Positions 23,719-31,791 are shown, counted from the first letter of the stretch. The stretch is 34,233 nt of DNA from Limibacillus sp. (GCA_037379885.1 JARRJC010000019.1:1-34233); one strand, 5' to 3'. Numbers and translations: made by a program. The notes: generated by a model from the letters alone, not told the origin.

Positions 23719-25479
23719 ATGCCAGCGCAGACCACCCGACGCAGACTCTCGGCCATTTTGGCCGCGGACCTCGTTGGCTACAGCCGCCTGACGGAAGTGA
23801 ACGAGACAGGCGCTTACAGTCTGGTGCGGTCCCTGCGCGACGAGGTTATCGAACCCAAGATAGGAGAGCATCAAGGCCGTCTGGTGAAGACCATGGGCGA
23901 CGGTTTCCTGGTGGAGTTCGGCTCCGCCACAGATGCGGTCTCCTGCGCGCTGGCGCTCCAGGAAGCGCTGCCCTCCTTCAATGAGAGCCGGGCCTCGGCG
24001 CTGCAACTGCGGATCGGCGTCAACCTGGGCGAGGTGATCGTCGACGGCGACGACATCTTCGGGGAGGGGGTCAACATCGCCGCCCGCCTGGAAGCCCTGG
24101 CCGAGCCGGAGACCATCTGCCTTTCCGAGGAGGTGCATCACCTGGTGCAAAAGCGCATCGAGGGCCGTTTCGAGCCGCTCGGCGAACTCCGCTTGAAGAA
24201 CATCGAACAGCCGGTCGTCGCCTACCGCCTGCGCGCGGCGACCCAGGCGGGCGCCAAAAGCACTGCCTCGCCGGAGCCCGCGAGCAGCCGCCCGGCCATC
24301 GCTGTGCTCCCCTTCGACAACATGAGCGGCGACCCGGAGCAGGAGTACTTCTCCGACGGCCTGACCGAGGACATCATCACGGCGCTGTCGCTCTGGCGCT
24401 CCTTTCCCGTGATCGCCCGCAACTCCAGCTTCACCTACAAGGGGCGTTCGGTACGCGCGCAGGACGTGGCGCGGGACCTGGGCGTGCGCTACCTGCTGGA
24501 AGGCAGCGTGCGGCAGGCTGGAAAACGCATCCGTGTCACCGCCCAGCTCATCAACGCGGAGACCGGCCACCATGTGTGGGCCGAGAAGTTCGACCGGGAG
24601 CTGGCCGACATCTTCGATCTTCAGGACGAGATCACGCACCGCATCGCCGCCACCCTGGTGCCGGAGCTGGAACAGGCGGAGACGACGCTGACGCGCGCCA
24701 AACGGCCCGGCGATCTCACCGCCTGGGACTGTTATCTGCGCGGCATGAGTTTCTTTCACGAAGAGACCGGTGAGGCGATCGGCGAGGCGATTGCGATGTT
24801 CGAGGCCGCCGTGGAGGCCGATCCCGACTATGTGGACGCCTGGGCGCTGCTCGGCTGGTCCTACGCCAAGCAGGTCAGCTTCCGCAGCGCTGCCGATCCG
24901 GAAGAAACGATGAAGCGGGCGTTCCAGGCCGGACGGCGGGCCGTGGCGCTCGATCCCTCCTCCGCGGTGGCGCACATGAGCCTCGGCACGGTTCACATCT
25001 GGGCGGAGGAAACCGAGCAGGGGCTGGCGGAAGCCCAGCGCGCCCTGGAGCTGAACCCGAACTTCGCCTATGCCGCCATGGCCGTCGGCAACCGCCTGGA
25101 CCTGGTGGGGCGCAGCGAACAGGGGATCCGGCAGATGGAGGAAGCCCTGCATCTGAATCCCCGCGACCCGGTCCGCTGGCGCTACATGTTCTATCTGTCG
25201 CGCGCGCAGCTCTCGGTCGGCGATCTGGAAGCCGCCGACCTGTGGAGCGCCAAGGCCCTTTCGATCCGGCCCGAATTGCCCGAAGCCTTGTTCCGGCACG
25301 CGCTGGTCCAGGCGCATCTCGGCCGTCTGGAGGAGGCGAAACGCGACCTGCTGCGCCTGAAGGCAAGCGATCCCGCCTTGTTCGAGCGCATGAAGGACTG
25401 GCGGCCCTATTCGGATGAAAGCCGCAACGCCAAGCTGATGGCGCCGCTGCGCGAGAACGGCCTGATGGATAGCCTCTAG
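23719..25479 (+). CDS. Class III adenylate cyclase with TolB-like and TPR domains
   Basis: A 586-residue signalling protein. Residues about 8-165 are a class III cyclase: metal-binding Asp17 in ILAADLVGYSRL and Asp61 in KTMGDGFLVEF, adenine-specifying Lys57, and GEGVNIAARLEALAEP with the Asn/Arg that stabilise the transition state, so it is probably active and makes cAMP. Residues about 195-320 are a TolB-like N-terminal domain (IAVLPFDNMSGDPEQEYFSD). TPR repeats fill about 360-560 (for example AHMSLGTVHIWAEETEQGL). No membrane helix is seen. The ATG at 23719 has GGGGAGAGG upstream. It lies between secB and dnaQ and ends tail-to-tail with dnaQ. Confidence 0.92.
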   Translation: MPAQTTRRRLSAILAADLVGYSRLTEVNETGAYSLVRSLRDEVIEPKIGEHQGRLVKTMGDGFLVEFGSATDAVSCALALQEALPSFNESRASALQLRIGVNLGEVIVDGDDIFGEGVNIAARLEALAEPETICLSEEVHHLVQKRIEGRFEPLGELRLKNIEQPVVAYRLRAATQAGAKSTASPEPASSRPAIAVLPFDNMSGDPEQEYFSDGLTEDIITALSLWRSFPVIARNSSFTYKGRSVRAQDVARDLGVRYLLEGSVRQAGKRIRVTAQLINAETGHHVWAEKFDRELADIFDLQDEITHRIAATLVPELEQAETTLTRAKRPGDLTAWDCYLRGMSFFHEETGEAIGEAIAMFEAAVEADPDYVDAWALLGWSYAKQVSFRSAADPEETMKRAFQAGRRAVALDPSSAVAHMSLGTVHIWAEETEQGLAEAQRALELNPNFAYAAMAVGNRLDLVGRSEQGIRQMEEALHLNPRDPVRWRYMFYLSRAQLSVGDLEAADLWSAKALSIRPELPEALFRHALVQAHLGRLEEAKRDLLRLKASDPALFERMKDWRPYSDESRNAKLMAPLRENGLMDSL

Positions 25480-26156
25480 TCGTCCGACAGCCAGATCGGG
25501 TCGGAAATGCCCTTCAGCATCTTGGCGTGGGCTTCCAGTTCCTCGGCGCTGGGGGCGTGCGGGCGCGGTTCGCGGTAGCGCCGCTCCGCTTTCACGTTCG
25601 AGCCGCCGCCCTGCTTGCCCGAGCCGGCCAGTTGCAGGCCGGGCTGCTGGCCGCCGCGCAGTTCCAGATAGACCTCCGCCAGAAGCTGGCAGTCGAGCAG
25701 CGCGCCGTGAAAGGTGCGCTCCGAATTGTCGATGCCGAAACGCCGGCAGAGCGCATCCAGGCTGGCCGGGGCGCCCGGATAGCGTTGCCGCGCCATGGCG
25801 AGCGTGTCGACGGCGCGGGTCATGGGCAGCGCGGCCTTGTCGATCCAGCCCAGCTCCGCGTTCAGGAATCGCATGTCGAACTCGGCGTTGTGGATCACCA
25901 GCTTGTCCTCGCCGATGAACTCAAGAAAATCGTCGGCGACCTCGGCGAAGACCGGGTGGTCCTTCAGGAACTCCTCGGAGAGCCCGTGCACCTCGAAGGC
26001 GCCCTGGGGCATGTCCCGCTCGGGATTGATGTAGCGCCGCCAGTGGCGGCCGGTCTGCACGTGGTTGACCAGCTCCAGGCAGGCGATCTCGACGATGCGG
26101 TGGCCCTCGGCCGGCTCGAAGCCGGTGGTTTCGGTGTCCAGAACCAGTTCGCGCAT
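25476..26156 (-). CDS. dnaQ: DNA polymerase III epsilon subunit (3'-5' proofreading exonuclease)
   Basis: A 226-residue proofreading exonuclease. Exo I reads LVLDTETTG (Asp7, Glu9), Exo II HNAEFDMRFLN and Exo III HGALLDCQLLAEVYLEL, so the DEDDh active site is complete. The polar C-terminal tail should contact the polymerase alpha subunit. ATG 26156 lies two bases after the coaE stop; the longer upstream frame is not conserved in character. Its stop codon shares the sequence CTAG with the stop of the adenylate cyclase gene on the other strand. Confidence 0.95.
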   Translation of the reverse strand: MRELVLDTETTGFEPAEGHRIVEIACLELVNHVQTGRHWRRYINPERDMPQGAFEVHGLSEEFLKDHPVFAEVADDFLEFIGEDKLVIHNAEFDMRFLNAELGWIDKAALPMTRAVDTLAMARQRYPGAPASLDALCRRFGIDNSERTFHGALLDCQLLAEVYLELRGGQQPGLQLAGSGKQGGGSNVKAERRYREPRPHAPSAEELEAHAKMLKGISDPIWLSDD

Positions 26157-26158
26157 CC

Positions 26159-26812
26159 CTAGCTTTCCTGCCTGCTGCTGCTGTGAAAGGGCGGCTGGCG
26201 GCGCGGCGGCCAATGGCGCGGCTCCAACCCTTCAGCAAGTGTGACGATGCGGCGGAGTCGCTTCAAGGTCTGGGCCTTGGAGAGGCCGTTCTGCAGGAGG
26301 AAATCGGCGCGGCGGCGCTTCTCGGCGTCGGGCGTCTGCTGCGCCAGGATCTGCTGGAAGCGCTCTTCGGTCATGCCGGGCCGGGCCAGCACGCGCTGGC
26401 GCTGGATCTGGGGCGGCGCGGTCACCGCCAGAACGGCGTCCACACGCCGCTCGGCCCCGGTCTCATAAAGCAGCGGGATGTCCAGTACCACCAGCGGCGC
26501 GCGGCGGCGGGCGTGACGGCGCAGGAAGCGCTCGGTCTCCTCCCGCACCAAGGGGTGCAGGATCGCTTCCAGGCGGCGCAAGGCCTCGGGCTTGCCAAAG
26601 ACGGCGGTGCCCAGCTTCTTGCGATCGACCGCGCCGTCCTGGACCACGCCGGGAAAGGCGGCCTCGATGGCGGGCACGGCACGCCCGTTCTTGGCCATCA
26701 GCCTGTGGACCGTGGCGTCGGCGTCGTGCAACGGCAGGCCGAGCCGCCGGAGCATCCCCGCGACGGTCGATTTTCCCATGCCAATGGAGCCGGTGAGACC
26801 CAGGATCACCAT
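26159..26812 (-). CDS. coaE: Dephospho-CoA kinase
   Basis: Last step of coenzyme A synthesis. The 217-residue protein starts MVILGLTGSIGMGKSTVAG with the P-loop, then LPLHDADATVHRL, and has VVLDIPLLYETGAE and ERFQQILAQQTPDAEKRRRAD, all diagnostic. ATG 26812 follows the aroE stop by four bases. The C-terminal 20 residues are a short, Arg/Ser/His-rich extension. Confidence 0.95.
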   Translation of the reverse strand: MVILGLTGSIGMGKSTVAGMLRRLGLPLHDADATVHRLMAKNGRAVPAIEAAFPGVVQDGAVDRKKLGTAVFGKPEALRRLEAILHPLVREETERFLRRHARRRAPLVVLDIPLLYETGAERRVDAVLAVTAPPQIQRQRVLARPGMTEERFQQILAQQTPDAEKRRRADFLLQNGLSKAQTLKRLRRIVTLAEGLEPRHWPPRRQPPFHSSSRQES

Positions 26813-26816
26813 GCCG

Positions 26817-27656
26817 TCAGTCCCCGAGGACGAAGGCGCGCAGTTCCGCCGTGACCTCGGGCTCCCGGCCGAACCAGGCGGCAAAGCCGGGCCGGGCCTG
26901 ATGCAAGAGCATGCCCAGGCCGTCCACGGCCGGGTTGCCCCGCGCCCTGGACGCGGCCAGAAGCGGCGTCTCAAGCGGGCTGTAGACGATGTCGGTGACC
27001 AGCGCGTCCTCTGGCAAGGCATCAAGAGCGATTTCCAGGGCCGGCTGCCCGGTCATGCCCAGCGAGGTGGCGTTGACCAGAAGGGCAGCTCCCGCCAAGG
27101 CTTCGTCGCGGCTTTCCCATTCCAGCGCCTCGACAGTCGGCTCGAAGATTTCGGCCAGACTTTCCGCACGGTGGAAGGAGCGGTTGACCAGGCGGATCTC
27201 CGGCGCACCGGCGTCGAGCAGTCCGACGATCAGAGCGCGGGCCGCGCCCCCGGCGCCCAGGATCACCGCCGGACCGCTGTCCGCGCGCCAGTCCGGCGCC
27301 CCGGCCTTCAGGTTCTCGATGAAGCCGAAGGCGTCGCTGTTGGAACCCAGGAGACTGCCGTCCGGCTCCACGATCACGGTGTTGACCGCCCCGACCCGCT
27401 CGGCCAGCGGGTCCAGGCGGTCGCAGATCTCCATGGCCGCTTCCTTGTGCGGGATGGTGAGGTTGCAGCCGGCGAAGCCCAGCTTCGGCAGGGCGCGGAG
27501 CGAGGCCTCCAGATCGTCGGGCTTTACCGGCAGCGGCAGATAGGCGCCGTCGATGCCGTAACGCTCCAGCCACCAGCCGTGCAGGCGCGGCGACTTGGAA
27601 TGGCCGACCGGCCAGCCCATCACCCCCGCCATCTTGGCTTTTCCCGTCAGGATCAT
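26817..27656 (-). CDS. aroE: Shikimate dehydrogenase
   Basis: NADP-dependent enzyme of the shikimate pathway, 279 residues. It has GWPVGHSKSPRLHGWWL (shikimate-binding serines), NLTIPHKEAA with the catalytic Lys, the NADP loop ILGAGGAARAL, and LVNATSLGM. The usual NTDGxG motif reads NSDAFGF here, a mild change. Its ATG overlaps the maf stop by four bases. Confidence 0.95.
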   Translation of the reverse strand: MILTGKAKMAGVMGWPVGHSKSPRLHGWWLERYGIDGAYLPLPVKPDDLEASLRALPKLGFAGCNLTIPHKEAAMEICDRLDPLAERVGAVNTVIVEPDGSLLGSNSDAFGFIENLKAGAPDWRADSGPAVILGAGGAARALIVGLLDAGAPEIRLVNRSFHRAESLAEIFEPTVEALEWESRDEALAGAALLVNATSLGMTGQPALEIALDALPEDALVTDIVYSPLETPLLAASRARGNPAVDGLGMLLHQARPGFAAWFGREPEVTAELRAFVLGD

Positions 27657-28249
27657 CGCGGCACCACTCCCTGGTTTCGCAGGAAGTCTAACAGCGCGAG
27701 CAGCGGCAGTCCCAGGATCGTGAAGTAATCTCCCTGAACGCGGGCAAAGAGCTGTGCGCCCCGTCCTTCGAGCTGATAGGCCCCCACCGAGGTCAGGGCC
27801 GCCTCGCCGACCGCCTCCAGATAGGAATCCAGGAAGGCGTCGCCGAGCTCGCGCACCTGGAGCCGCGCGCCCTCGTTATGGTGCCAGAGCCGCTGTCCGC
27901 CCTGGACGACGCAGACCGAGGCCAGGAGGCTGTGGGTCTTGCCGGAGAGCGCCTGGAGCTGCGCGCGGGCCTCCTCCAAGGTCGCCGGCTTGTCGAACCA
28001 GCGGCCCTCGCACTCCAGCATCTGATCGGCGCCGATCACCAGCGCCTCGGGCTTGCGGCGCGAGATATGGAGCGCCTTCAGCTCCGCCAGCGTTTCGGCG
28101 ACGGCGGCGGCGGAGGCCTGTTCGGCGCGCAGGGCCTCCTTGACTTCGGCTTCATCGACCGGTGCTGCCATCACCTCGAAGGGCACGCCCGCGTTCTCCA
28201 GAAGGCTGCGCCGCACCTGGCTGGCGGAGGCGAGGATCACCTCCTTCAT
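27653..28249 (-). CDS. maf: Maf-family nucleotide pyrophosphatase
   Basis: A 198-residue house-cleaning pyrophosphatase that hydrolyses non-canonical or modified nucleoside triphosphates. The N-terminal LASASQVRRSLLENAG carries the Maf signature, VIGADQML the catalytic Asp, FDKPATLEEARAQLQALSG the KP motif and GAYQLEGRGAQLF the C-terminal motif. GADQ rather than GADT places it nearer the YceF (7-methyl-GTP) type than the YhdE type, though this is a loose guide. Starts inside the end of the DUF299 gene (ATGA overlap). Confidence 0.92.
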   Translation of the reverse strand: MKEVILASASQVRRSLLENAGVPFEVMAAPVDEAEVKEALRAEQASAAAVAETLAELKALHISRRKPEALVIGADQMLECEGRWFDKPATLEEARAQLQALSGKTHSLLASVCVVQGGQRLWHHNEGARLQVRELGDAFLDSYLEAVGEAALTSVGAYQLEGRGAQLFARVQGDYFTILGLPLLALLDFLRNQGVVPR

Positions 28250-29091
28250 CGGCCCTGCGCCTCGCGGTGCGCGGCGTAGAGCGCCATGATCGCCGCCGCC
28301 GTCTCCTCGATGGAGCGGCGCGAGACGTCGATGACGGGCCAGCCGTGCTTGGTGTAGAGACGCCGTGCGTTCGTGACCTCTTCGCGCACCGCCTCGGGGT
28401 CGATGTAGTGGCTCTCCCGGCTGGTGTCCTCGTCGACGCGCAGACGGCTTCGGCGTACCTGGACAAGCTGCTGCGGGTCCTTGGTCAGGCCGACGATCAG
28501 CGTGTCCTTCAACTGAAAGAGCGCATCGGGCAGCGGAATGCCGGGGACGACCGGGACGTTGGCCGCCCGGATCCCGCGGTTGGCGAGATAGATGCAGGTC
28601 GGCGTCTTGGAGGTGCGCGAGACGCCCAGGACGATCAGGTCGGCGTCGCGCAGGCGTTCGGTCTGCTGACCGTCGTCGTTGGATAGCGCGAAGTTCACTG
28701 CCTCGATCCGCTCGAAGTACTCGGCGTCCAGGGCGTGTTGCAGGCCGGGCCGGCCCCGGATCGTGACGCCGAAGTAGGCGGCCAGTGTGTGGATCACCGG
28801 GTCCAGGACAGGGATGCAGGGCACGCCCAGCTCGCGGCAGCCCTCGACCAGCCGGGCGCGCAAGGAATCGTTGATGATGGTCATGATCACCGGGCCCGGG
28901 TGCTGGCGAATGCCTTCGACCACGCGCTCCATCTGGCTGGGCGTGCGCACCAGGCTCCAGACGTGCTCGCGCGGCTCCACCCCTTCGAACTGCACCAGGC
29001 AGGCGCGAGCGACGGAATTGAGCGTCTCGCCGGTGGCATCGGACACCAGATGCAGATGGGGCGCCGTGGTCTGGGTCTTCTCGCCTTCCAA
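28246..29091 (-). CDS. Pyruvate,phosphate dikinase / PEP synthase regulatory protein (DUF299)
   Basis: A 281-residue bifunctional kinase/phosphorylase that switches pyruvate,phosphate dikinase or PEP synthase on and off. LHLVSDATGETLNSVARA opens the domain, the P-loop reads LGVSRTSKTPT, and GLTKDPQQLVQVRRSRL follows. TTG 29091 is chosen: AGGAGG at 29100-29105 lies eight bases upstream and the length equals the family norm. A GTG at 29148 would extend into the DnaA box. In Caulobacter and Rickettsia this family borders the replication origin, as here. Confidence 0.93.
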   Translation of the reverse strand: MEGEKTQTTAPHLHLVSDATGETLNSVARACLVQFEGVEPREHVWSLVRTPSQMERVVEGIRQHPGPVIMTIINDSLRARLVEGCRELGVPCIPVLDPVIHTLAAYFGVTIRGRPGLQHALDAEYFERIEAVNFALSNDDGQQTERLRDADLIVLGVSRTSKTPTCIYLANRGIRAANVPVVPGIPLPDALFQLKDTLIVGLTKDPQQLVQVRRSRLRVDEDTSRESHYIDPEAVREEVTNARRLYTKHGWPVIDVSRRSIEETAAAIMALYAAHREAQGR

Positions 29092-29140
29092 GAACAAGCC
29101 CTCCTGAACAACTGGGTAATAGCCTGCATAACCGGGGGTG

Positions 29141-29149
29141 TTATGCACA
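29141..29149 (+). promoter_or_regulatory. DnaA box (perfect)
   Basis: TTATGCACA matches TTATNCACA at every position. A reverse-facing partial copy (29123-29131, 7/9) forms an inverted pair with it around a seven-base GC-rich centre. Confidence 0.75.
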
Positions 29150-29330
29150 GGGGCAAAAAAGCAGCCCCAGATGAGGGACTCCTCCTCCCCCTTGCCACAC
29201 AGGTGCGAGGCGTCTTTCCCGGCCTCTTGATAATCGCTGCATCGTGGCAGGCCAAGCGATGCTTGTTACCGATTCTCTCTTTTTCAGTTTCGTGAGACCC
29301 GATAAGGCGTCAAAGGTCACCATCCCCAGC

Positions 29331-29339
29331 TTATCCCCA
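29331..29339 (+). promoter_or_regulatory. DnaA box (8 of 9)
   Basis: TTATCCCCA differs from TTATCCACA at one position. It follows a related ATCCCCAG copy by 11 bases, one helical turn, as in arrays of weak DnaA sites. Confidence 0.6.
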
Positions 29340-29375
29340 GAAGGGACCCTGTCCTCCTCTCTCCCCCTCCCGCCC

Positions 29376-29384
29376 TGTGCGTAA
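29376..29384 (-). promoter_or_regulatory. DnaA box (8 of 9), minus strand
   Basis: The plus strand reads TGTGCGTAA, so the minus strand reads TTACGCACA, one mismatch from TTATNCACA. Confidence 0.55.
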
Positions 29385-29434
29385 GCGCGGGAGGAAAAGG
29401 AATTACCGATTCACACAGGCCCTACTGCAACAAC

Positions 29435-29459
29435 ATCCTTTCTTTTTTATAAAAAGGAT
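29435..29459. other. AT-rich inverted repeat, possible unwinding element
   Basis: ATCCTTT (29435-29441) and AAAGGAT (29453-29459) flank an all A/T centre apart from one C; the stretch 29439-29455 is the most AT-rich of the origin gap. It lies between the DnaA boxes and hemE. It might also supply a -10 element (TATAAA at 29448-29453) for hemE. Confidence 0.5.
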
Positions 29460-29512
29460 TCTTTGTTGGTGGGAGCCAAGACCTACCGCGACGAGGGACG
29501 ATCAGAACCGTC

Positions 29513-30556
29513 ATGAACACACCGGCTTCCGGCAAGGACAAGCTCATGCTGCGCGCCCTGCGCGGCGAGATCACTGAACGCCCGCCCGTTTGGCTGATGC
29601 GCCAGGCTGGCCGCTATCTTCCCGAATACCGGGAGACCCGCAAGCAGGCGGGCGGCTTCCTGGAGCTCTGCTATAGGCCCGAGCTGGCGGTGGAGGTGAC
29701 GTTGCAGCCGATCCGGCGCTACGGCTTCGACGCTTCGATCCTGTTCTCCGATATCCTCGTGGTCCCGCACGGCTTGGGCCAGGAGGTCTGGTTCGAGGAG
29801 GGCGAGGGTCCGAAGCTGGCGCCGTTGGAGCGGCCCGATGCCCTGGACGCGCTCAGGCTGGAAGGCATGGTGGAGCGGCTGGCGCCGGTGTACGAGACGG
29901 TCCGGGGTCTTTCAGCGGCACTACCGCCTGAGACCACGCTGATCGGCTTCTCCGGCGCGCCCTGGACGCTCGCCACCTACATGCTGGAGGGCGGCACCTC
30001 CAAGCAGTTCGTGACCTGCAAGCGCTGGGCGCTGGCCGAGCCGGAGGCCTTTGGCCGTTTGATCGACCTGCTTGAGCAGGCTGTCGTCGAGCATCTGAGC
30101 GCGCAGGTCGCCGCCGGGGCCGAGGTCTTGCAGATCTTCGATTCCTGGGCGGGCGCGCTTCCGGTGCGGGCGCTGCGGCAGTGGTCGCTGGAACCCTTGA
30201 AGCGGATCGTCGCCGCCTTGAAGGCGCGTCATCCTGAGGTCCCGGTGATCCTCTTTCCGCGCGGCGCCGGGCTACTCTATCTGGATTTTGCCGCCGAGAG
30301 CGGCGCCGAGGGCCTCTCCCTCGACAGCAACCTGCCGCCGGCCTGGGCCGCCGAGGCGCTTTCGCCGCAGGTGACGCTGCAAGGCAACCTGGACCCGCTC
30401 TATCTGGTGGCGGGTGGCTCCGCCATGGATGCGGCGGCCGAGGAGATCCTGAGCGCTTTCGAACAACGCCCTTTCATCTTCAATCTCGGGCACGGCGTCG
30501 TGCCGCAAACCCCGCCGGAGAACGTGGAGCGTCTTTTGAAGGTGATCCGGGGGTGA
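29513..30556 (+). CDS. hemE: Uroporphyrinogen decarboxylase
   Basis: Decarboxylates uroporphyrinogen III to coproporphyrinogen III in haem synthesis. The 347-residue protein has RPPVWLMRQAGRYLPEYRET near the start, the conserved YGFDASILFSDILVVPHGLG with the catalytic Asp, GFSGAPWTLATYMLEGGTS, and FNLGHGVVPQTPPENV near the end. The ribosome site before ATG 29513 is weak (GAGGGA is too far upstream). First gene of the rightward hemE-hemH-hemJ-rho block beside the origin. Confidence 0.96.
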   Translation: MNTPASGKDKLMLRALRGEITERPPVWLMRQAGRYLPEYRETRKQAGGFLELCYRPELAVEVTLQPIRRYGFDASILFSDILVVPHGLGQEVWFEEGEGPKLAPLERPDALDALRLEGMVERLAPVYETVRGLSAALPPETTLIGFSGAPWTLATYMLEGGTSKQFVTCKRWALAEPEAFGRLIDLLEQAVVEHLSAQVAAGAEVLQIFDSWAGALPVRALRQWSLEPLKRIVAALKARHPEVPVILFPRGAGLLYLDFAAESGAEGLSLDSNLPPAWAAEALSPQVTLQGNLDPLYLVAGGSAMDAAAEEILSAFEQRPFIFNLGHGVVPQTPPENVERLLKVIRG

Positions 30557-30574
30557 CCGCCCCCGCGGCTTTTT
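30549..30574 (+). terminator. GC hairpin spanning the hemE stop codon
   Basis: GGGGG (30549-30553) and CCCCC (30560-30564) form a stem whose loop contains the hemE TGA stop; GCGGCTTTTT follows. It could partly terminate hemE transcription or protect the 3' end. The T-run starts six bases after the stem, so termination is uncertain. Confidence 0.35.
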
Positions 30575-30661
30575 CCTTGCCTTTCCTGCCCCTAGCGCAA
30601 GATTAAGCGGGGCCTTATAAAGCCCGGCGACCAAGGGCCCCATCACCGCTGAGCGAGATTC

Positions 30662-31717
30662 ATGTCCGGCAAGACCTCCAGCAAGTATTCCCGCCAGGAC
30701 TGGGCGAAGGAGCATCCCGATCTTCCCAGCCCGAAGATCGGCGTTCTGCTGTTGAACCTCGGCACGCCGGAGGGCACGGACTATCCGGCCATGCGCCGCT
30801 ATCTGTCCGAGTTCCTGTCGGACCGGCGGGTGGTGGAGCTGACGCCCTGGCTCTGGCAGCCGATCCTGCAGCTGGTGATCCTCTCGACCCGGCCCAAGCG
30901 CAGCGGCGCCGCCTACAAGGAGATCTGGAACGAGGAGCTGGACGAAAGCCCCTTGAAGACCATCACCCGCGGGCAATCCGAAGGTCTGGCCCAGCGCTTC
31001 GCCAAGCTCTATCCCCAGGTCATGGTGGACTGGGCCATGCGCTACGGCCAGCCCGCCGTGGGCGACCGGATCGAAGCGCTGCAGAAGGCCGGCTGCGACC
31101 GCATCCTGCTGCTGCCGCTCTATCCCCACTACAGCGCTGCCACCACGGCGACGGCCTGCGATCAGGCGTTCCGGCGGTTGATGACGCTGCGCTGGCAGCC
31201 GAGCCTCAGGGTTGCGCCCGCCTACTACGACGATCCGGCCTTCATCAACGCGCTGGCGGGCTCGATCACCGAAAGCCTCGCAGGCCTCGATTGGGAGCCG
31301 GAGGTGACCATCGCCTCCTACCACGGCCTTCCCAAGGAGAACCTGGAGAAGGGCGATCCCTATCACTGCCACTGCCTGAAGACCACGCGGCTGCTGCGCG
31401 AGCGCCTCGGCTGGGACGGGCGGCGGCTGATCACCACCTTCCAGTCGCGCTTCGGGCCCAAGGAGTGGCTGCAGCCCTTCACCGACGAAACGGTCAAACG
31501 CTTGGCGGGAGAGGGCGTGAAGCGCCTCGCCATCGTCTCCCCCGGCTTTTCCGCCGACTGCGTGGAGACGCTGGAGGAGATCAACATCGGCGTGCGCGAG
31601 TCCTTCCTGGAAGCGGGCGGAGAGGCCTTCCACTACATCCCCTGCCTCAACGACAGCCCCGGCCACCTCGATTTCCTGACCGGCTACATCGAAAAGGAAC
31701 TGGGCGGCTGGCTCTAG
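30662..31717 (+). CDS. hemH: Ferrochelatase
   Basis: Inserts iron into protoporphyrin IX, the last step of haem synthesis. The 351-residue protein has IGVLLLNLGTPEGTDYPAM, LLPLYPHYSAATT, the catalytic His221 in IASYHGLPKE, and Glu302 in GFSADCVETLEEI. A four-Cys iron-sulphur tail is absent, as in most Gram-negative enzymes; CHC at about 236-238 is not that motif. ATG 30662 lies 105 bases after hemE. Confidence 0.96.
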   Translation: MSGKTSSKYSRQDWAKEHPDLPSPKIGVLLLNLGTPEGTDYPAMRRYLSEFLSDRRVVELTPWLWQPILQLVILSTRPKRSGAAYKEIWNEELDESPLKTITRGQSEGLAQRFAKLYPQVMVDWAMRYGQPAVGDRIEALQKAGCDRILLLPLYPHYSAATTATACDQAFRRLMTLRWQPSLRVAPAYYDDPAFINALAGSITESLAGLDWEPEVTIASYHGLPKENLEKGDPYHCHCLKTTRLLRERLGWDGRRLITTFQSRFGPKEWLQPFTDETVKRLAGEGVKRLAIVSPGFSADCVETLEEINIGVRESFLEAGGEAFHYIPCLNDSPGHLDFLTGYIEKELGGWL

Positions 31718-31791
31718 GTTTCCGTGCTTGCGGAGGCTGGGTTTTTTGAGCAGTTTGGCGTTCTGGAAGAGGCTGTTTGGGCGTACAGACG

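Larger units (their letters stand above)
29092..29512. other. oriC: Chromosomal replication origin (oriC), predicted
   Basis: The 421-base gap between divergent DUF299 and hemE. It holds DnaA-box matches at 29141-29149 (9/9 to TTATNCACA), 29331-29339 (8/9), 29376-29384 (8/9, minus strand) and weaker ones at 29123-29131, 29225-29233 and 29407-29415. ATCCCCAG is repeated at 29322-29329 and 29333-29340, 11 bases apart; its TCCCCA core resembles the weak W-boxes of Caulobacter. An AT-rich inverted repeat at 29435-29459 could be the unwinding element. Flanking genes run outward on both sides. The hemE-DUF299 location is the known origin context in Caulobacter and Rickettsia. No TTAA-N7-TTAA CtrA site is seen. 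Confidence 0.8.

Noticed and set aside
23701-25317. Leftward open frame (538 codons) across the adenylate cyclase gene
   Set aside because: Shadow of a gene with complete catalytic motifs on the other strand.
29092-29512. CtrA binding sites (TTAA-N7-TTAA) in the predicted origin
   Set aside because: I looked for TTAA in this gap and found none, so Caulobacter-type CtrA control is not supported.
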